A stretch of DNA of 64,000 nt from assembly GCA_019802505.1 (NCBI GenBank), contig JAFMOC010000002.1, positions 7,127,001 to 7,191,000 on the forward strand, written 5' to 3'. Position numbers and translations under genes: made by a program. Below, in pieces: positions 35,701 through 45,975 of this stretch (its first letter is position 1; every line of letters starts with the position of its first letter). The DNA is from Corydoras sp. C115. Lineage: Eukaryota; Chordata; Actinopteri; Siluriformes; Callichthyidae. The notes under the pieces were generated by a model. It was not told the DNA's origin. It was given only the letters and a program-made list of their open reading frames with translations, and ran no database searches.

Positions 35701-37885
35701 GCACAGGCCTCTCAGCTCACTCTGCCTGGGGCTTTAATGGGTATGACCAGCAAACACTGTTCTACTTCCAGCAGCCGCTCACAGCATGACAGCCGACATC
35801 AGCTATACAGTATTCCTGGTAAGTGTTTGTATGTGTTTTTATAATAGATTATGATATTTATTTGTACATTATCTGAATGTTTTAAGTGGTTTGCACATCT
35901 AACTGTGTGTAATCATAAAAGTATAATGATATCTGATTCATACATTTCATGAAGCTTTTACCAATATGTTTAAGAACTATGTCTTCCTTATAGAATTGTT
36001 CAAATCAGATACATTTTTAAAAAAAAAAAAAAACTTCAAACTACCAGGATAAAGGTGACCTAATTGTACGTTGTATACTGTAGACAACATTTAGTGGTTA
36101 TTACAGATATTTAATGTGTATGATTAATGTGCATTGATGTAAGTAAATAAGCACCTGGACTGACCTTATATTTTCCTTTTCTTTATTTAATTTTTTTAGT
36201 TCTGTACTAGTCTGAGGCTGTCTGAACTTTTTGTTGATCTTTTGTGTGATTTTGTTGCCTTCAACAAAGACATAATTTTTTGCATCTTAAAAGACATAAT
36301 CTTTGTTTTAAATATTCTGTGTTTCAGTTTGTTCCATCTTGCTATAATTTAGAGTACTAATCAAGCAACTATGTGTTATTAATATGATTTTTGTGGGGGC
36401 TGTTGCCATCTCCTGTAACGGCTTTAACAGTAAATATGCACGTCTGTACTGTGAACCTTAGAGGGAATATTGATTACAATTGGTTGACTGTAAGGGGAGA
36501 TGTTCGAAAGCATTCTTAGAAATGAATGTCATATGTCAAACTGAAGGGAAACGGAAATGTTTGAATCAAGTGTTTAGAATTATTGCAGAGATTGTGATGA
36601 TTCACTCATACACTCACCAGGAGCTTTATTAGATAACCCCATGTCTTACTTCATTCATTGTTTATTTGTACTGTACTGGCACACAATGAACACACAAATC
36701 ATTCATTAATTCATCCATTATCTTCCACTTAATACTCTACTAGAGTCGTGTGGGGGGTTCCCCATGCCCATCCAGGGGAGAACTTTTCAGGCACTGGGCG
36801 GATACACCCAGGACAGGGCGCCAATCTTCCACAAGGCACACACTTACACAGACACATACACAAACACACTCTATATGGGGCACCAACCAGATTCAGATTC
36901 AATAGAATAAGAGGTATAGAGTAGCTTTGTGGATTCCTGACAAACAGAGTACAACAGAGTAAATGGGACTAATTATGTTTGAGTTAAACAGATGGACTAC
37001 AGTTTTTAATTGTAAAACTACAAAGTGATTTTGAGGAATATGACGAGGTAAACAGTGAAGATTACTTAAAAACGTGACATGTAGCATTATGCATGTTCGC
37101 AATGCAACCACGGTGGACAAATAAGCAAACCCCATGCTAGCTCAGTTAATCCATCCATCCATTATCTTATGCTTTACCCTCTACTAGGGTCGCGGGGGGG
37201 CGGGTCCCCATGCCCATCCAGGGGAGAACGTTTCTGGCGCTGGGCAGATACACCCAGGACAGGGTGCAAATCTATCGCTGGGCACACTCACTCACACAGA
37301 CACACACAAACACACTCTTTATGGGGCAATTTGGAGAACTCATTTGAGTCAATTGACCTGGATCCATGTTTTTAAATTGTGAGAGGAAACCAGAAAACCC
37401 GGAGGAAACCCACGCAGACACGGGGAGAACATGGAAACTCCACCCAGATTGGGATTCGAACCGGGAATCCCTAGTGCTGAGAGGCAAACGTGTTAAACAC
37501 TAAGCCACCGTGCTGCCCCCCTCATTTAATCCATCTTTCTTAAAATTGTATTTTTGACAACATTTATTTATTTGCCTTTTTAAGGTTTTTTCCCTTCCTA
37601 TTACGTTTTTATGTGAATGTAGAAAGATGAAAAATGAAAAAAATGTTCATAAATGTAAAAATATGTGATGTTTGTGATTTAATAATTACATTTTTTTGAT
37701 TGTTAATAGACATTTAATAAAGTATTTTTTCTTACTTTCTTTCTCTAGGAGTAAACATTGCTTACCTGAGTGCTGGCACTGTTGGCAGTCATAAGTCATC
37801 TAGTTTAGCAGACAGACAGCGAGAGTACTTGCTGGACATGATTCCTCCTCGCTCCATATCCCAGTCTATTACTGGACAGAAATAG
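28286..37885 (+). CDS. gatad2b: transcriptional repressor p66-beta type protein (GATA zinc finger domain containing 2B)
   Basis: p66 proteins are core subunits of the NuRD chromatin-remodelling and deacetylase complex in the nucleus; they join MBD2/3 to the CHD remodeller. Ten coding exons join in frame (1965 bp, 654 residues): 28286-28662, 28960-29086, 29164-29295, 30364-30495, 31109-31279, 31673-32036, 33607-33809, 34686-34796, 35608-35818, 37749-37885. The protein starts MDRMSEEALRLNLLKRGLD. The CR1 coiled coil (about 169-212) carries ELRLEEARLILLKKLRQSQ. The CR2 region holds LALRKQLEKTLLEIPLPK and then a GATA finger with C449, C452, C470 and C473. It ends EYLLDMIPPRSISQSITGQK. The end SISQSITGQK favours GATAD2B over GATAD2A. 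Two insertions not in the human protein as I recall it are a Gly/Val-rich stretch in exon 7 and about 25 residues before the last exon. The ATG lies one base inside exon 2. Confidence 0.95.
28960..29086 (+). CDS. gatad2b: gatad2b coding exon 2 (residues 126-168)
   Basis: Acceptor ATGTAG at 28959, donor GTAAAG at 29087. Encodes HTPSPDVIILSDNETSSP, the conserved acidic/Ser segment before CR1. Confidence 0.93.
29164..29295 (+). CDS. gatad2b: gatad2b coding exon 3, CR1 coiled coil (169-212)
   Basis: Acceptor CATATAG at 29163, donor GTTTGG at 29296, 44 codons. Encodes the antiparallel coiled-coil helix known to bind the MBD2/3 coiled coil. Confidence 0.93.
29296..30363 (+). other. gatad2b: gatad2b intron with two microsatellites
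   Basis: Contains an almost pure (GT)n at 29393-29450 and a (TA)n at 29694-29732. Otherwise AT-rich with no exon seen. Confidence 0.7.
30364..30495 (+). CDS. gatad2b: gatad2b coding exon 4 (213-256)
   Basis: Acceptor CTCTCTACCAG at 30363, donor GTCAGC at 30496, 44 codons. Ser/Gln/His-rich linker starting VSVVQSSSQSIHPS. Confidence 0.9.
31109..31279 (+). CDS. gatad2b: gatad2b coding exon 5 (257-313)
   Basis: Acceptor TTTTTCCTCAG at 31108, donor GTAAGT at 31280, 57 codons. Contains GQSVIRSAS and MMMSQRVVTPSPGQMQ, matching the GHSVIRSA/MSQRV region of GATAD2B. Confidence 0.93.
31673..32036 (+). CDS. gatad2b: gatad2b coding exon 6 with Gly/Val-rich insert (314-435)
   Basis: Acceptor GTGTGACAG at 31672, donor GTAAGG at 32037, phase 1. 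After SSVYMNLAHMQ comes a low-complexity Gly/Val/Thr stretch (about 31755-31825), then SSQAAAKLALRKQLEKTLLE and the conserved SAANSEFIYLLGLEEVVQS segment that precedes the zinc finger. Confidence 0.93.
32037..33606 (+). other. gatad2b: gatad2b intron holding one SINE
   Basis: Apart from the SINE at 32527-32847 the stretch is AT-rich with no recognised feature. The ORF at 33414 starts in the intron and only its 3' part is exon. Confidence 0.65.
32527..32847 (-). mobile_element. SINE family A with small deletion
   Basis: (ATTC)n start, CCGCTTTATCCTCTATTAGG, then a jump to CAGATAGACCCAGGACAGGG, missing the GATGGGCATGGGGAACC part. Ends CACCGTGCCGCCC. The TCCTAATATT target duplication is on both sides. 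Confidence 0.88.
33607..33809 (+). CDS. gatad2b: gatad2b coding exon 7, GATA zinc finger (435-502)
   Basis: Acceptor TGCTTGTAG at 33606, donor GTAACA at 33810. Encodes CAQC, 17 residues, CETC: a Cys4 GATA-type finger with TDFTPHWKQEKSG between the cysteine pairs, then [20 protein letters not shown]. Confidence 0.95.
33810..34685 (+). other. gatad2b: gatad2b intron, no recognised feature
   Basis: AT-rich. No repeat family or exon identified. Confidence 0.6.
34686..34796 (+). CDS. gatad2b: gatad2b coding exon 8 (503-539)
   Basis: Acceptor TACTTCTAG at 34685, donor GTTTGT at 34797, 37 codons starting EIEQRLQQQAAL. Confidence 0.92.
35130..35365. repeat. diverged interspersed repeat fragment
   Basis: GTCAGACACTGATGTTAGAC, TTTATTCCAAAGGTGTTTTA, GGGTTGAGGTCAATGCACTG and TGGAACAGAAAGGGGCCTCA resemble a repeat common in fish introns. 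Family assignment is from memory only. Lies in the gatad2b intron 34797-35607. Confidence 0.4.
35608..35818 (+). CDS. gatad2b: gatad2b coding exon 9 (540-610) with extended 3' part
   Basis: Acceptor TTTTGTAG at 35607, donor GTAAGT at 35819, phase 1. After the conserved LSNFAQASQLTLPGALMGM the exon adds about 24 residues (TSKHCSTSSSRSQHDSRHQL...) before the shared GVNIAYL start of the last exon. This is an addition relative to human GATAD2B as I recall it. Confidence 0.88.
36700..36885 (-). mobile_element. SINE family A, truncated
   Basis: Only the tail-proximal half: CATTATCTTCCACTTAATAC to CTCTATATGGGGCACC. Its tRNA-like head is missing. Confidence 0.75.
37150..37518 (-). mobile_element. 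SINE family A, full length
   Basis: Minus-strand copy from the head (complement of CACCGTGCTGCCCC) to a (GGAT)n-like tail. TTAATCCATC-like flanks repeat on both sides. Only about 230 bp from the terminal gatad2b acceptor. Confidence 0.88.
37749..37885 (+). CDS. gatad2b: gatad2b terminal coding exon (610-654)
   Basis: Acceptor TTTCTCTAG at 37748. Encodes GVNIAYLSAGTVGSHKSSSL and ADRQREYLLDMIPPRSISQS ending ITGQK, TAG at 37883-37885. Confidence 0.95.
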
Positions 37886-37923
37886 GCCTTTACTCTCATA
37901 CCTAACCCTTGCCCCAAGACGCA

Positions 37924-37935
37924 CGCACACACACA

Positions 37936-37987
<52 letters not shown>
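37924..37987. repeat. (CA)n microsatellite in the gatad2b 3'UTR
   Basis: About 30 CA units starting some 40 bp after the stop codon. Confidence 0.95.
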
Positions 37988-37990
<3 letters not shown>

Positions 37991-38664
37991 CCTCACTGTC
38001 ACAACCTCATGTTGGTGCTGTGGATCTATCTCGTAGCCCTTCATCATTTCTACCCTTCTGCCCTTGTACACTCAAAACTCTGTACCCAAACAGATTACTT
38101 TTGGCAAGTCTTTCCCATTTGCAACCATAAGTTGATAATTTTCTTGTTTAAACTTTTAAGTTTGTTTATTGCCTGCCTTGTAGCCTCTTTTTATGTGAAG
38201 TTTTTTAATGGTGATGCTTATTAGTGACTCTGTTATGCTCTGTGCCATTTAATGATCAAAGAGTTTAAAATATGGGAAGTGCTCATTGCAAATTCTTAAC
38301 TACACCTCTTGAATCACCTTACAGATATTTTGCAAGTGCTTTTTCATAGTTACTTTAAAGCCTCTAGTGTAGTTTAACTGTGATGACCCAGAAAGTAAGC
38401 AAGAGAGTCCTTGTTCACTTGATAACATGTGTTCATCATGCCTAGTTAGCAATTCTTAGCTTTTTGTCCATGGGTATTCTCTCTGGCTTAAATGTACACT
38501 TTATTGCACATATATATTTTATTATGGAGACGACGCCTAATTCTCTTGTTTTTTGTCTTTTTTACATAAACACCACCACCCCTGCCTCCCCCACAACCTT
38601 TGTTCAGCTGCATACAATATGTCATTCTGCTTGCCAACTACTCTTGACTGTGTGGCACAGTCAG

Positions 38665-38952
38665 TAGGGATGGGTATTAATAAGGATAGTGGTGCCACTT
38701 CATCTGTACTGTTACACCACTTTTCATGAAACATTGATTGATTTTTACCATTGATATAAACTTTCTACATTGATTACAAACATTGATTTGCCTTGTACCA
38801 AGAAGTGGTAGTTTCTCAAATGTAGCTTAAAGAAAACAGTACTGTATAAGAAAATAAATATTGCTGTGCTGTTATGCTTGTTACTATAAAAAAGGATTTC
38901 TCCCCTCATTTCAGAGCGTATTACCAGTACGAGTTGTCAATACCCATCCCTA
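38665..38952. mobile_element. short inverted-repeat element (MITE) in the gatad2b 3'UTR
   Basis: Ends TAGGGATGGGTATT and AATACCCATCCCTA are exact 14-bp inverted repeats, 288 bp overall, with no ORF. TAGGG-type ends suggest a hAT-like MITE. The flanks (ACAGTCAG, ACAATTAT) do not form a clear 8-bp duplication. Confidence 0.7.
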
Positions 38953-39104
38953 ACAATTATTTTCTGTATTTATAAACTTCAGTCCATTTTCACTACACAC
39001 TTCCCCTTTTGTCTGTTATGTTTGCCATCATCTAATATGTTCTACACATGTTCCACACATTTACACTCACCACTGGGAATGTGTTTTGTGTTTTGTTTCC
39101 ATAC

Positions 39105-39107
<3 letters not shown>

Positions 39108-39174
<67 letters not shown>
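39108..39174. repeat. (TA)n microsatellite
   Basis: About 33 TA units in the gatad2b 3'UTR or just beyond. Tyr/Ile ORFs here are artefacts. Confidence 0.95.
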
Positions 39175-39175
<1 letters not shown>

Positions 39176-39359
39176 ATGTGTATGTGTTTACAGAATTTAC
39201 AAAGTTACAGACATTTGGTCAGTGCAATACTTATCTCGCAGATTTTTATTTTGTTTGTTTTATTTGTGACATTTGAGTCTTTTTTGGCACTTTTATTTGT
39301 GTTTTTCCAGAATGGACAATCCCATAAACTTCCATTAACCACTCCTCTTCCCATCTCCT

Positions 39360-39486
39360 TCTCTCTCTCTCTCTCTCTCTGACACACATGGACATATACA
39401 CACACATACACATATGCAGGCACTTTACCTAAAACTATTTTTCTCATGTTTTGCTTGTTTTATGGTGCTCTCTCTCTCTCTCTCTC
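39360..39486. repeat. two (CT)n runs
   Basis: CT repeats at 39360-39381 and 39470-39486. Confidence 0.85.
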
Positions 39487-40559
39487 ATGATTACTCAATT
39501 TTATTTTTGAACAAAATAAAAATTAGTCCAACCTGCATGACACAACAAATTCAGTTGATAAAGCTGTTAATTTTGTTAGTAAGTAGTTAGACATTTGCAG
39601 GTGTTGTATGTCAGATGGAACTATTATCATCAGGTTATTTACTGGACAGAGAATTACTATTGCACTGCCCCTTTTATTAATCAGTGCAATATTGCGTGGC
39701 ACAGGGAAGATGTTTTTTTTATTTATTTTATTAAAACAACACTTTGCTGTGACCCGCACTATTTCAGAAAATGCCTTTTTTGAAATTTCGCTGTTAAATC
39801 ATTTGTGAACTCTGCATCTTATGTGCCCTTCTTATTTTATGAAACCACGATTGTTTCGAAAAATATTATGTGTAAAGCTAATTTTTTAAGAATATTTCTA
39901 ATTAAATGCCTGTAAAAAGTGTCTTGTACAAATGCAAGTCATTTTCATGCACCCTATGTCTTACTTTACTCAGAAACTTGTCAATGTTTTATGAATATTA
40001 AGCTTATAATGTGTATTAAAAATACTTATTTGCATGAGCAGACGTATTGTTAATGTATTGTAAATATACCTTTACCTTTTGGGGCTCAAAACATCTTATT
40101 AATGCACTTGTACATTGTATAGAAAAATCAAAAGCCATTGGTATTGTAAGTGTCATTTTATTGTGTGTTTTCTTGATAGTGCTCAACAACCTGTTTGAAA
40201 TTACATTTTTGTTTAGTCCCAGATTATGTTTTCTCCTCCCTCTGTGTCAGTTGTATGCAATTCTTCATACATCTGGACCTTCTTTATTTTTACTAGAATA
40301 AAGAACACACATCAGTTGTTCAGAACTTTTACTGTACATAACATTACACGTTTTAATACAATCAAACATGTGCTCAGTTCTTTAATGATTGCAGTGCTAC
40401 AACATGTGCTTTACTTTGCTGTTTATCCTTAAAAGCAACATGCTATATTTGTCATGAATTGCTGAACTGAATGTGGAATCTGAGCAGAGGGAGGAAAGCT
40501 TTTTTTGATCAATGTTAAACCATATAATTTCAGTAAATAAGATTATAATAAAGAAAATG

Positions 40560-41340
40560 AATAAACAAAATGATTTAGCAATTAATATCTAATTGCAATT
40601 TTGGCTGTTTTTATGAGTTGATTGGTGCTTTACCTTTAAGAAAATCTGATCTTAAACGTATGTGTTTTTGTCTGCTTTACATAATTTTTTTGAAAAGTTA
40701 ACCAAACAAAATTAAAATTAAATTAAAATTTATTATTCAATTAGTCTAAGATGCATTTTTAAGTGTGGGCAAAAATCACTTAAAACCTGTTCTTACCTGT
40801 TCTTAAAATTTAACAACAAATCATACTATTGTAGCTGCTATCTTTATCAATCGAATAAGCCTTAATTCAAATCCTGTACTTTGTTACAATTCTAAGACAA
40901 ATCTATTATCTAAACATGTTAGAGTCTTGAAATGTCTTGTAAAATAAGATAAAAAGACAAACCTGATTTGTTAATTTACTTAAAACTGACCTAAATTATT
41001 TACAATATTTTTCCTGTGCTTTGTAAATTTAAAAATTCAGTGTCTGTAACACTCCACAAAACTGGGCCAAACATTTAAAACTTTTTACTCATGCTCTGAT
41101 GGAGGATACTCATTTGCACATGGAATTTTTTTTTTGCCCATTTTTGTTTAATACAAGGCTTAAGCTACTTAACAGTTGGCTTGTTATAACGTGGAACATA
41201 ACTTGAAATACATTGTTTTAATAGCGATGTTTATCTCTGGAAAAAAAAAAAATCTTAAATATTAATAATAATTTAAGTATTTAATATTTAAAGTTTTTAT
41301 TGAGCCTTTTTTCCTTAAATAACATTAAAGAAATAAAGAA
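40560..41340. other. AT-rich intergenic stretch
   Basis: Nothing recognised between the presumed end of gatad2b and the Gypsy remnant. Confidence 0.5.
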
Positions 41341-42990
41341 CTGTGTGATCGATCTCGGTGAGTAAAGATCAAGGACAGATTAGACTTAAACTTATGGTTT
41401 TATTAGCCACAGAACAAGGGGAATGAAGCTGTAATAAGAGTGGCCACACAGACACAAAACAGCATATCAGCATCTCTCTCCCTTTATAACTCCATTAATG
41501 GTAGTTAAAAGGAACAATCATATAGACAATCTACAGGTGCATACTCTACCTGTTCTCATTTTTACTTCTCCTTTCATTCACAAAAATGTAATCCTGCCCT
41601 TAGATTTACCTACCTCCAGATCATGGCCAGGCACCATTAGGCACACGATGACTTCCCTACCCTGGTGCAAGAGACAATTGCAACAGCCATCACGGACCAT
41701 GGCCTGTGAAACACCTAAAACTTCAAAGGTTTGAACACCAGATGGCATCCTTTGTGCAATGGAGCCATTAGAGTGGGTGAGGGTGAAAGCTTTTTCCAGC
41801 CCCTATTAGAGGATGTTGAGGACTATTCACATGATTGCCAGACACTCTTTTCCAATGGTGCTGTACTTTTGCACACATGCTGATTATGGCTGATGCACAG
41901 TAATAGGCATTATTGTTCTTTAAGCTGCTCCCAGCCCTCAGGGTCAACACGTAGTGTATGTTTAATTATGAAAAAAGCCTGTTGGCACTGGACTGGATCT
42001 GGCATTTCTTTTCTAATCAGGTCACTTAAAGAGCTGGTGATGTCATTTCCCCATTGCACCTTTGCTCTAAAGTAAAAAATCTACTGAATCTGCTGTATTT
42101 TTTACTGATATAACAGTAATGTTTTAGTTAGTATTTTAATGCCACTTAATGGCAATGATGTAAAAGGGGAAAACTCCATAAAAGCTTGAGGGACTCTGTT
42201 CACTGGAACCAATATCACCTATTTATCTAAGTTTTAAGCATCTTTATGCATGAAGGTTTTATCATGAGATCTTTTTTGAGATTCTGACATTGGAGATCAT
42301 TCTGAAATATACCACTGCAACTACATGTTAAGATGTTGTGCAGCGTACATCCCTTCAGGATGTCACATCACATAATAAATACAGTAGTACCTTTATGCTG
42401 ATCTTTCTGATGTCCCAACAAGGTCCACTTGGATCCTTTCAAACAGAACCCCATAGTGTTTAGGGTTCGGTTGTGGTGCTCTAGGATTGCCTGCTTGAGA
42501 TCTGTGTACTGTTGTTAGCTGTTAGCCAAAAATTGCTGACGTGCCATCTGGGTCTCTCAAAGTTAGTCTACTGGTTTACCTGCCAACCCCTGGTCACTGC
42601 AGCCCTTTGGAGAAGTGCAAGGTATATTTCCACATCACTCATTTGTCCTATCTTCAACAGAGGGGAGCCTTATTTAACGTCGGCAATCAAGAAGGGTGGT
42701 GGAATACCTGCTGCTTGGACCAGATCGCACAGCATCTACCAGAATTTAGTCTGCAGTTCCAGCATTGCCTAAAATCACTATTCCTGGTCCATCCACAGCT
42801 CTAACAGTGCCTGGGTCTTTTTCTGGGTCACTGAAATCTGGACAAGGTAATTAATGGTGAGTTCTGCATCATATGTGACAGATCTCAGTAAGCGAAGACC
42901 AAGGAGAAGCAACATGTAAACTTAATCGTTTATTAGCCACAAATAAAAAAAATCAAAAAACAGCTTTAAGGTTTTAATTATGGTGGAAGT
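41341..42990 (-). mobile_element. decayed Ty3/Gypsy LTR retrotransposon remnant
   Basis: Minus-strand reading gives broken pieces in the expected order. Near 42640-42580 there is a Gag-like piece (DVEIYLALLQRAA...GW). Near 42021-41975 there is a Pol piece (KEMPDPVQCQQAF) like the start of the RNase H region. Near 41868-41830 there is the RNase H-like YSTIGKECLAI. Stops and frame changes lie within and between them, and most of pol is missing. Similar segments bound it: GATCTCGGTGAGTAAAGATC with TTTTATTAGCCACA (41351-41416), and GATCTCAGTAAGCGAAGACC with TTTATTAGCCACA (42882-42942). They are probably pieces of the two LTRs. It cannot encode a working product. Confidence 0.7.
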
Positions 42991-44337
42991 TTAATAGTCA
43001 TTAACATGTTTGTTTTTCTATTCACATCATATGACCCATTAAACAAAAATAGAATTGGCGGAAAGATATGATAAAACTGTTCACAAGTTAGGAGCTTAAC
43101 TTTATTTATGCTGTATGTATTTTACAATTTCATATTAGCTGGTGCTTAGCCTTTAATCTTGGCTAGTGCAAAATTTCAAGTCCACGTCTGTTTGTCCTCT
43201 CCAATGTGTTCCAATGTTCAGTCTCATGTGTGCCCATGTATGAACCCATCATTCCTGTGCCTGAGCCTGAGTCTGGCAGTGCTGTGTGCAGTTTTGAACC
43301 TGTCAGTTCAGTGAGCATACCTGAACCTATAGATTTTGTAAATCAAGTATCTGTGTCTGTCTATGCTATGTGTATTTTTGAGCTGGAAGGGTATTTGGGA
43401 CATTTTGGTTTCACAAAGCACCCCAATTGACATCCAGAGTCTCTCAGCAGTCAAGAGTCATTGAGTCTGTCAGTACGTGCACACCTAAAGACACACCGTT
43501 GCCTATCTGCATTTGAAGATGCATCCTATCCTGTCTGAGCCCAAGAGGGACAATTCAATTCTATTTGCCTCCAAGAAGGAGCATCCAACCCATGTTCATA
43601 ACTTAACCTTGTGTCCACCCTAAGCATTCTTAATATAAGATACATTTTGTTTACATTTGTTAGGCTAAGGCCTGCTGCTAAGTAATTTTCTGTGTTCAAA
43701 TCAATCAGCTATATTATATGTGTTTACAGACAGTTAACTATATATTGTGCTCTATTCGGTGAGTCATTTTCTTAGCACTGGTTTAATGTTAACTTTGTGG
43801 ATAGTATATTAAACCCAACGCTTTGTTTCCTCATGCCAGGATACATTTTGTTCACACATGTTAAGATTTGGAAAGGTAAGGCCCCTTTCTGTTTCTTTGT
43901 TAAACCAGTGAGGTTTATTTTCCTGTCTGTGTTTTTACGAACAATAAGCTTGTGTTACAGCCAGTAAGCCATTTGTCTTCCATCCTATTGTTTCTATTTT
44001 TTGTTTTTTATTTTTCTATTGAGGAGATGGACTCACCTCTTATATATAAGAAACAGTGCCCCACCTGGCTGCTGTTACAAAAAGAAATTAACAACATATG
44101 GTGTTAACTGGATGGATAAGTCATGCCTTTATTTAAAGCACCATAAATGTCTCATGTGATTAAGAGCCTAAGTCCCACTATGGAGCTGATCAGAGTGTTA
44201 CACAGACACTAGCCTACTGTCTGCTGTGCCTAAAGTTCACTGCCAACACAAGAGTTAACTAGAAATTGTATCAATTACTGATTTAGTTTATTACATCTCT
44301 TAACAGTGTACTACACCAAACATACAAAATAACTATA

Positions 44338-44340
<3 letters not shown>
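42991..44340. other. intergenic stretch with a diverged duplicated segment
   Basis: GATACATTTTGTTTACATTTGTT (43640) and GATACATTTTGTTCACACATGTT (43842), each followed by AAGGCC and later a GTGAGTCATTT or GTAAGCCATTT word, suggest a ~205-bp tandem duplication (43636-44000). The ORF at 43206-43430 has no recognised domain. Possibly more retroelement debris. Confidence 0.4.

Positions 44341-44341
<1 letters not shown>

Positions 44342-44422
<81 letters not shown>
44342..44422. repeat. (AT)n microsatellite
   Basis: About 40 uninterrupted AT units. Confidence 0.95.
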
Positions 44423-44424
<2 letters not shown>

Positions 44425-44426
<2 letters not shown>

Positions 44427-45356
44427 TGACACAATGCAAAGTAAGACACTTGTGTATGCAGTTCTTGTTTTTCTAATTTCTAATGAGATTTAGCAGCACA
44501 TCATGAAATGTCCTTTGTGTACACAGTCTAAAACAACTGGTGCCTCTAGTACTGTTTTAGGTCTAGTGAGACATACCTGAGCACAATTTCAACAAGTTCA
44601 CTGGGATTTTTTGTACAGTAGGGCATTGTTATAATCTTAAAAGACAAAGATACTCAAAAACAGAAGTCAGTGCATTGACTCACCTCAGAATAGTGGGGAG
44701 ATATCACAAGAATGAAGTTATAGCAAGTAACGTTCATAAGAAATAACAGTATTTTAAGAGGTGGTTTCAAATAATTTATGGTCCAAAGTACAATTAAAAG
44801 TACACATCTCAGCAGTGGTCACCAAAGCCGATCCTGGAGATTGACCTTAATGCAAATGATAGTTGTGACCACAATCAATCCCATCTAAACAATTTAATCA
44901 ATAACTTCAGAGAGTCCTGATTGGTTTGAGTTAATGTCAAATATGCAGCAAGGTTAATTTCCCGTGTGATGGTTGGTGATCTCTGCTTTACAGTAATCAT
45001 AGTAAAATACTGTAGTAGCAAAAACACATTTATGGTTATACCATTATCTCTTTTAAACATCCCAGTAAAATCTTTTCTGTGCAAAAGCGCTACGGATATT
45101 AGAGATAATTTTCACTCAAACAACAACAATAGCAATATCATTTCTGTTTTGAAAGCCAAACATGTAAACTGCTTTTTACCACAGAGGTGTAAAAAAATAT
45201 TACTCTGTTTTTGTTTTGATATTAAAGTACACATGTTTAAATTAAGAGAAATAAATTATCATTTGGTAACTAAACACACTTAAATGTTGATTCAACAATA
45301 ACCACATTTTTAACATTGTTGGTTATTATTTACACAAACACACACGTGTGTGTATA
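44425..45356. other. intergenic stretch without recognised features
   Basis: AT-rich, with short ORFs on both strands that lack domains or splice support. Confidence 0.5.
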
Positions 45357-45975
45357 TGGCCATTTTATTAGGTACATTTGTTGTCCATTTTATCAGTATC
45401 ATTTACTTTACTTTGCTCTGTAATAATTCAAAACCGATGCAGAAAAGGTATAATTTGGTAAGCTAAAGATTTTAGTTCTGCAATAACACTGACATCAGGG
45501 TGGTATGTTTCTTAGTTTCTGTGGTATGAGTGAATCAGATGCAGCTGTTTACAGACACCTCAAGGATCCTGCTGAACTGAGAATAGTCCACTTACCAAAA
45601 CCGTTCTGTAATCAACATCATTTAGGCAGTATCTTATAAGCACTGAAGAAGGTTTAGAGGATGATCTATACATAGCAGATATGTCACAGATAAGCAAGGT
45701 GGAGCAATAAGGTGTGTCCTACAGAAATTACACTGAGTAAACAAATCAGCAACACTGCTATGACTGATCCACTTGTACCAGTGCAACAAACTACCACTGC
45801 ATCAGTGTCACTAGTGGGCTGAGAATCATCCACCAATCAAGTTTGACCTGATATGTGGTGGTCCTAAAACTTTCTTGACCATTAGTGAACAAGACTACAG
45901 TCTGTAATTGTATAACTACTGATAAATTGGACAATGTGTGTAGAACAGAGGTCATTTGTACCTAATACTGTGGCC
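45357..45975. mobile_element. DNA transposon remnant with inverted ends
   Basis: Left end GGCCATTTTATTAGGTAC and right end GTACCTAATACTGTGGCC are imperfect inverted repeats about 620 bp apart. The same ends occur on an abundant fish element. No transposase frame. Confidence 0.65.

Larger units (their letters stand above)
35819..37748 (+). other. gatad2b: gatad2b last intron with two SINE A copies
   Basis: Besides the SINEs at 36700-36885 and 37150-37518, it contains an A run (36020-36034) and no recognised exon. Confidence 0.65.
37886..40560 (+). other. gatad2b: gatad2b 3'UTR (extent inferred)
   Basis: No further exon follows. Candidate polyadenylation signals are AATAAA near 38853, 39515, 40296 and 40548. 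The long form would match the long 3'UTR known for GATAD2B genes. It contains a (CA)n, a (TA)n, (CT)n runs and a MITE, listed separately. Which signal is used cannot be told. Confidence 0.45.

Noticed and set aside
42512..42804. plus-strand ORFs in the Gypsy remnant
   Set aside because: The recognisable retroelement pieces read on the minus strand; the plus ORFs are shadows.
44966..45283. 105-residue ORF in intergenic DNA
   Set aside because: No domain, no homologue recognised, AT-rich codon composition and no promoter or splice support.
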